Below, in pieces: positions 63,775 through 64,000 of a DNA stretch of 64,000 bases (the stretch's first letter is position 1; the number at the start of each line of letters is the position of its first letter). The stretch is taken from the NCBI GenBank assembly GCA_024305405.1, contig JAKNDB010000079.1, forward strand, positions 1 to 64,000, read 5' to 3'. Under the pieces are notes generated by a model that saw only the letters and a list, made by a program, of their open reading frames with translations, made no database searches and was not told the DNA's origin. The translations under genes were made by a program, and so were the position numbers. This stretch comes from Dirofilaria immitis (lineage: Eukaryota; Nematoda; Chromadorea; Rhabditida; Onchocercidae).

Positions 63775-64000
63775 TAAACGAATTAAACAATCTAACAGAT
63801 ATATGTTAATAAAAAAAAAAGGTCAACTAAGTAAACAAATCAAACTTACAAGCAAATATGCGTTAGTAAAAAACGTCAGATGAATAAATGAATTAGCCAT
63901 GTGAATAAACATATGTTAATAAAAACGTCAAATTAGATAGACGAATCAAACGTGTGAATAAACATACGTTAGTAAAAATAGAGAAATCATACGCCGACAG
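63775..64000. repeat. minisatellite, unit about 55 bp, running out of the window
   Basis: About four diverged units, each containing an ACGAATCAAAC-like block, a GTGAATAAACATA-like block, a TATGTTAATAAAAA or TACGTTAGTAAAAA block and often ACGTCA. It continues to the last base. Confidence 0.75.

Noticed and set aside
1..64000. tRNA, rRNA, CRISPR or prokaryotic operon features
   Set aside because: None could be recognised; intron-rich genes and AT-rich spacers show this is a nuclear eukaryotic sequence.

Overview
The window is AT-rich eukaryotic DNA with small exons, short GT-AG introns and pyrimidine-rich TTTCAG acceptors. Gene content and style fit a nematode, most likely a spirurid/filarial worm: Ly6-like secreted proteins, an SLC19 pair and BEL/Pao retroelement fossils. 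I could not name the species. No prokaryotic features, CRISPR array, rRNA or tRNA were recognised.

Layout. 0.9-1.4 kb (+): a BBIP1-like BBSome subunit, convergent with 1.5-2.5 kb (-): mitochondrial ribosomal protein S6 (4 exons). 3.6-6.7 kb (-): a single-pass membrane protein with three EGF-like modules and two cytoplasmic PPxY motifs (8 exons). 9.0-12.7 kb: two decayed BEL/Pao retrotransposon pieces tail to tail, with LTR-like ends. 14.9-31.3 kb (-): a full-length MROH1 (HEATR7A) HEAT-repeat gene that I could rebuild as 37 exons, about 1,717 aa. 31-37 kb: gene-poor AT-rich DNA with a 0.3 kb inverted repeat. 37.2-42.0 kb (+): two homologous three-exon secreted Ly6/three-finger-like genes. 45.9-47.0 kb (+): another BEL/Pao integrase fossil. 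48.8-53.8 and 58.4-62.3 kb (-): two tandem nine-exon SLC19 (folate/thiamine carrier family) genes that share patches of near-identity, introns included. The right end holds a minisatellite that runs out of the window.

The genes do not form a pathway. BBIP1 (cilia), MRPS6 (mitochondrial translation), MROH1 (cytosolic HEAT protein) and the SLC19 carriers are housekeeping or transport genes. The EGF and Ly6 genes are cell-surface or secreted.

The strongest unexpected signal is about data quality. Thirteen conserved coding exons break frame by what looks like loss of one base (once two) from a homopolymer or short base run, and none that I found gains a base. Restoring those runs gives full-length, family-conforming proteins, so the breaks look like uncorrected sequencing contractions rather than pseudogenes. 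The most interesting biology is the SLC19 pair with apparent gene-conversion tracts, the fast-diverging Ly6-like pair, and the nematode EGF/PPxY membrane protein.
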